Below are positions 63,178-64,000 of a stretch of DNA of 64,000 bases, piece by piece. The position numbers were made by a program, and so were the translations under genes. The stretch comes from Peribacillus simplex (lineage in GTDB: Bacteria; Bacillota; Bacilli; Bacillales; DSM-1321). The stretch's first letter is position 1, and each line of letters begins with the position of its first letter. The notes beneath the pieces were generated by a model, which saw only the letters and a program-made list of their open reading frames with translations, had not been told where the DNA came from and made no database searches. The stretch is from assembly GCF_001578185.1 (NCBI RefSeq), contig NZ_CP011008.1, forward strand, positions 2,818,001-2,882,000. Direction: 5' to 3'.

Positions 63178-63609
63178 TTAATCTGAATAAATTGAAGCGT
63201 TGAAGCTTTCTGGGCCTACTCTTATAGTTCCTATTACACTGGTGGTTATGAACGCCGTATAAACTACTTGGTTATTAGCGGGAATGGGAACATTAAAATC
63301 AGAAGCTGAAAATGATAGTATCTGCGGTCCTATAACTGATAATTCAAGTTCTTCCCGTGCCGAATAAACAAGGAAATCAGTTGGGTTATTTCCTCTCACA
63401 ATCGTCATGGTAATAGACGTGGCAACAGGCAAAAGAGGAAGTTGAACTGTTACTGTTCCAGATATTTGAGTTCGGACGAGGCCTGTAGCACCAGCTCCAT
63501 TAAGAGTTAGTCTAGCAAAGAGTTGAGGTGTAGTAGATACAAGAATTCCAATCGAGTTTGCATAACTAGCATTTTGGGAAGTTCTCGCATCAAGTAACTT
63601 AACCAACAA
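63178..63609 (-). CDS. spore-surface-like beta-rich protein
   Basis: A 143-residue protein almost free of Cys and charge clusters, rich in Thr, Ser, Val, Ile and Pro, and predicted to be all beta. It has no signal peptide. Segments such as SIGILVSTTPQLFARLTLNG, ISGTVTVQLPLLPVATSITM and QVVYTAFITTSVIGTIRVGP resemble jelly-roll exosporium proteins (ExsF/BxpB and the BclA C-terminal domain), which are made in the mother cell and placed on the spore. The start is TTG 63609 or 63606 behind AAAGGATG. A CATATGTTA box 29 bases upstream fits the -10 of sigma-E/sigma-K promoters. The family reading is by composition and style. Confidence 0.6.
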   Translation of the reverse strand: MLVKLLDARTSQNASYANSIGILVSTTPQLFARLTLNGAGATGLVRTQISGTVTVQLPLLPVATSITMTIVRGNNPTDFLVYSAREELELSVIGPQILSFSASDFNVPIPANNQVVYTAFITTSVIGTIRVGPESFNASIYSD

Positions 63610-63637
63610 TCATCATCCTTTCTTTATGGCTATCCAA

Positions 63638-63646
63638 TAACATATG
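63638..63646 (-). promoter_or_regulatory. possible sporulation (sigma-E/K) -10 element
   Basis: Read leftward, CATATGTTA matches the CATAnnnTA pattern shared by mother-cell sigma factors and would give a leader of about 20 bases. The -35 side is poor. Confidence 0.4.
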
Positions 63647-63694
63647 AAGACATTCATCAAAATGCTTGTACATTTGAAGGATTTATTAAATTAA

Positions 63695-63948
63695 CTAGCA
63701 AAGATCCATTATATATTTTTTCATGGTAAAACCCTTACACTCATTTCCGACCTTACTTGATTCATCCCCATTCAAACTTGGAATATTATAACCCAAAGCT
63801 GATTGTACTTGATAATATCCCGTACGATATGTAGAATACCTTTTCTCAAAAAATCAGGACGACTAAATAGACTTAACACGGATTTTGAACCGAACCTACC
63901 TTCATAAATAACTTTTGAATTCCTTTTTTCATGCACTAAAAAATCGGA
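63695..63948 (-). pseudogene. decayed reading frame at the window edge
   Basis: On the minus strand KVSDFLVHEKRNSKVIYEGR continues FGSKSVLSLFSRPDFLRKG in one frame. It is then joined, after a one-base shift near 63842, to STYRTGYYQVQSALGYNIPS followed by LNGDESSKVGNECKGFTMKK up to the stop at 63695. A stop also lies just upstream (about 63950). Composition is protein-like but I do not recognise it. It may be the end of a longer broken gene beyond the window. Confidence 0.4.
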
Positions 63949-64000
63949 TACTTTTTATCCAAAGTTATGAAAAAAACTTCCTAGAGGTTTTTGGTCATTA

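Overview
The window looks like a chromosomal segment of an endospore-forming, low-GC Bacillaceae species, most likely Bacillus or Peribacillus. Gene content and style both point that way: AGGAGG-type ribosome binding sites, frequent TTG and GTG starts, many hairpin-plus-T terminators, YueI, YhgE, a Bacillus-type opp operon, an AcoR-type sigma-54 activator, a yybP-ykoY riboswitch and spore-surface-like proteins. The genus is inferred; I see no rRNA, tRNA, CRISPR array, prophage or plasmid origin.

Layout. 1-4.3 kb: 5' part of ilvE (minus), an OxlT-type MFS transporter behind an operator-rich promoter, and an AI-2E family permease. 4.3-5.0 kb: nested relics of an IS3-like and an IS1182-like element. 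5.3-11 kb: yueI, a secreted L,D-transpeptidase, two very small genes, a nucleoside-deoxyribosyltransferase-like protein, an orphan HicB-like protein, small membrane and acidic proteins, and an AEC permease. 11.2-13.5 kb: intact guaD followed by a decayed adenine deaminase gene. 13.6-21.7 kb: lactonase, endonuclease I, CoA-type Nudix hydrolase, an omega-aminotransferase plus methylmalonate-semialdehyde dehydrogenase pair (beta-alanine or valine breakdown), a GNAT, a decayed 2-hydroxyacid dehydrogenase and a cold shock gene. 21.9-28.7 kb: enoyl-CoA hydratase and oppABCDF. 29-34.4 kb: YdcZ-type permease, GNAT, LysM-CAP protein, RRNPP-like regulator, exonuclease. 34.5-41.6 kb: YhgE/Pip protein, nitronate monooxygenase, HAD phosphatase, CDF transporter and an unknown two-domain protein.

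41.8-43.6 kb: a second, longer but broken IS1182-like copy beside a GC-rich intergenic repeat. 43.7-51 kb: APC permease, orphan soluble histidine kinase, and a divergent pair of an AcoR-like sigma-54 activator and an aldehyde dehydrogenase. Between that pair lie a sigma-54 promoter and two matching dyads that look like activator sites. 51-57 kb: TerC-type membrane protein with a manganese (yybP-ykoY) riboswitch, gene relics, EamA permease, GNAT and a zinc-less MDR oxidoreductase. 57-60 kb: sulfate-activation operon (TauE/SafE permease, cysC, sat). 60-64 kb: family-2 glycosyltransferase, an unusual LamG-glycosyltransferase fusion, a jelly-roll-like protein resembling exosporium proteins, and a decayed reading frame at the edge.

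The backbone is ordinary metabolic and transport genes. The accessory character is in the relics (two IS families, adeC, a hydroxyacid dehydrogenase and several short frameshifted genes) and in the 60-64 kb surface-glycosylation-like cluster. The strongest regulatory readings are the sigma-54 divergon at 49.2 kb, the riboswitch at 52.1 kb and the operator-covered promoter at 1.45 kb.
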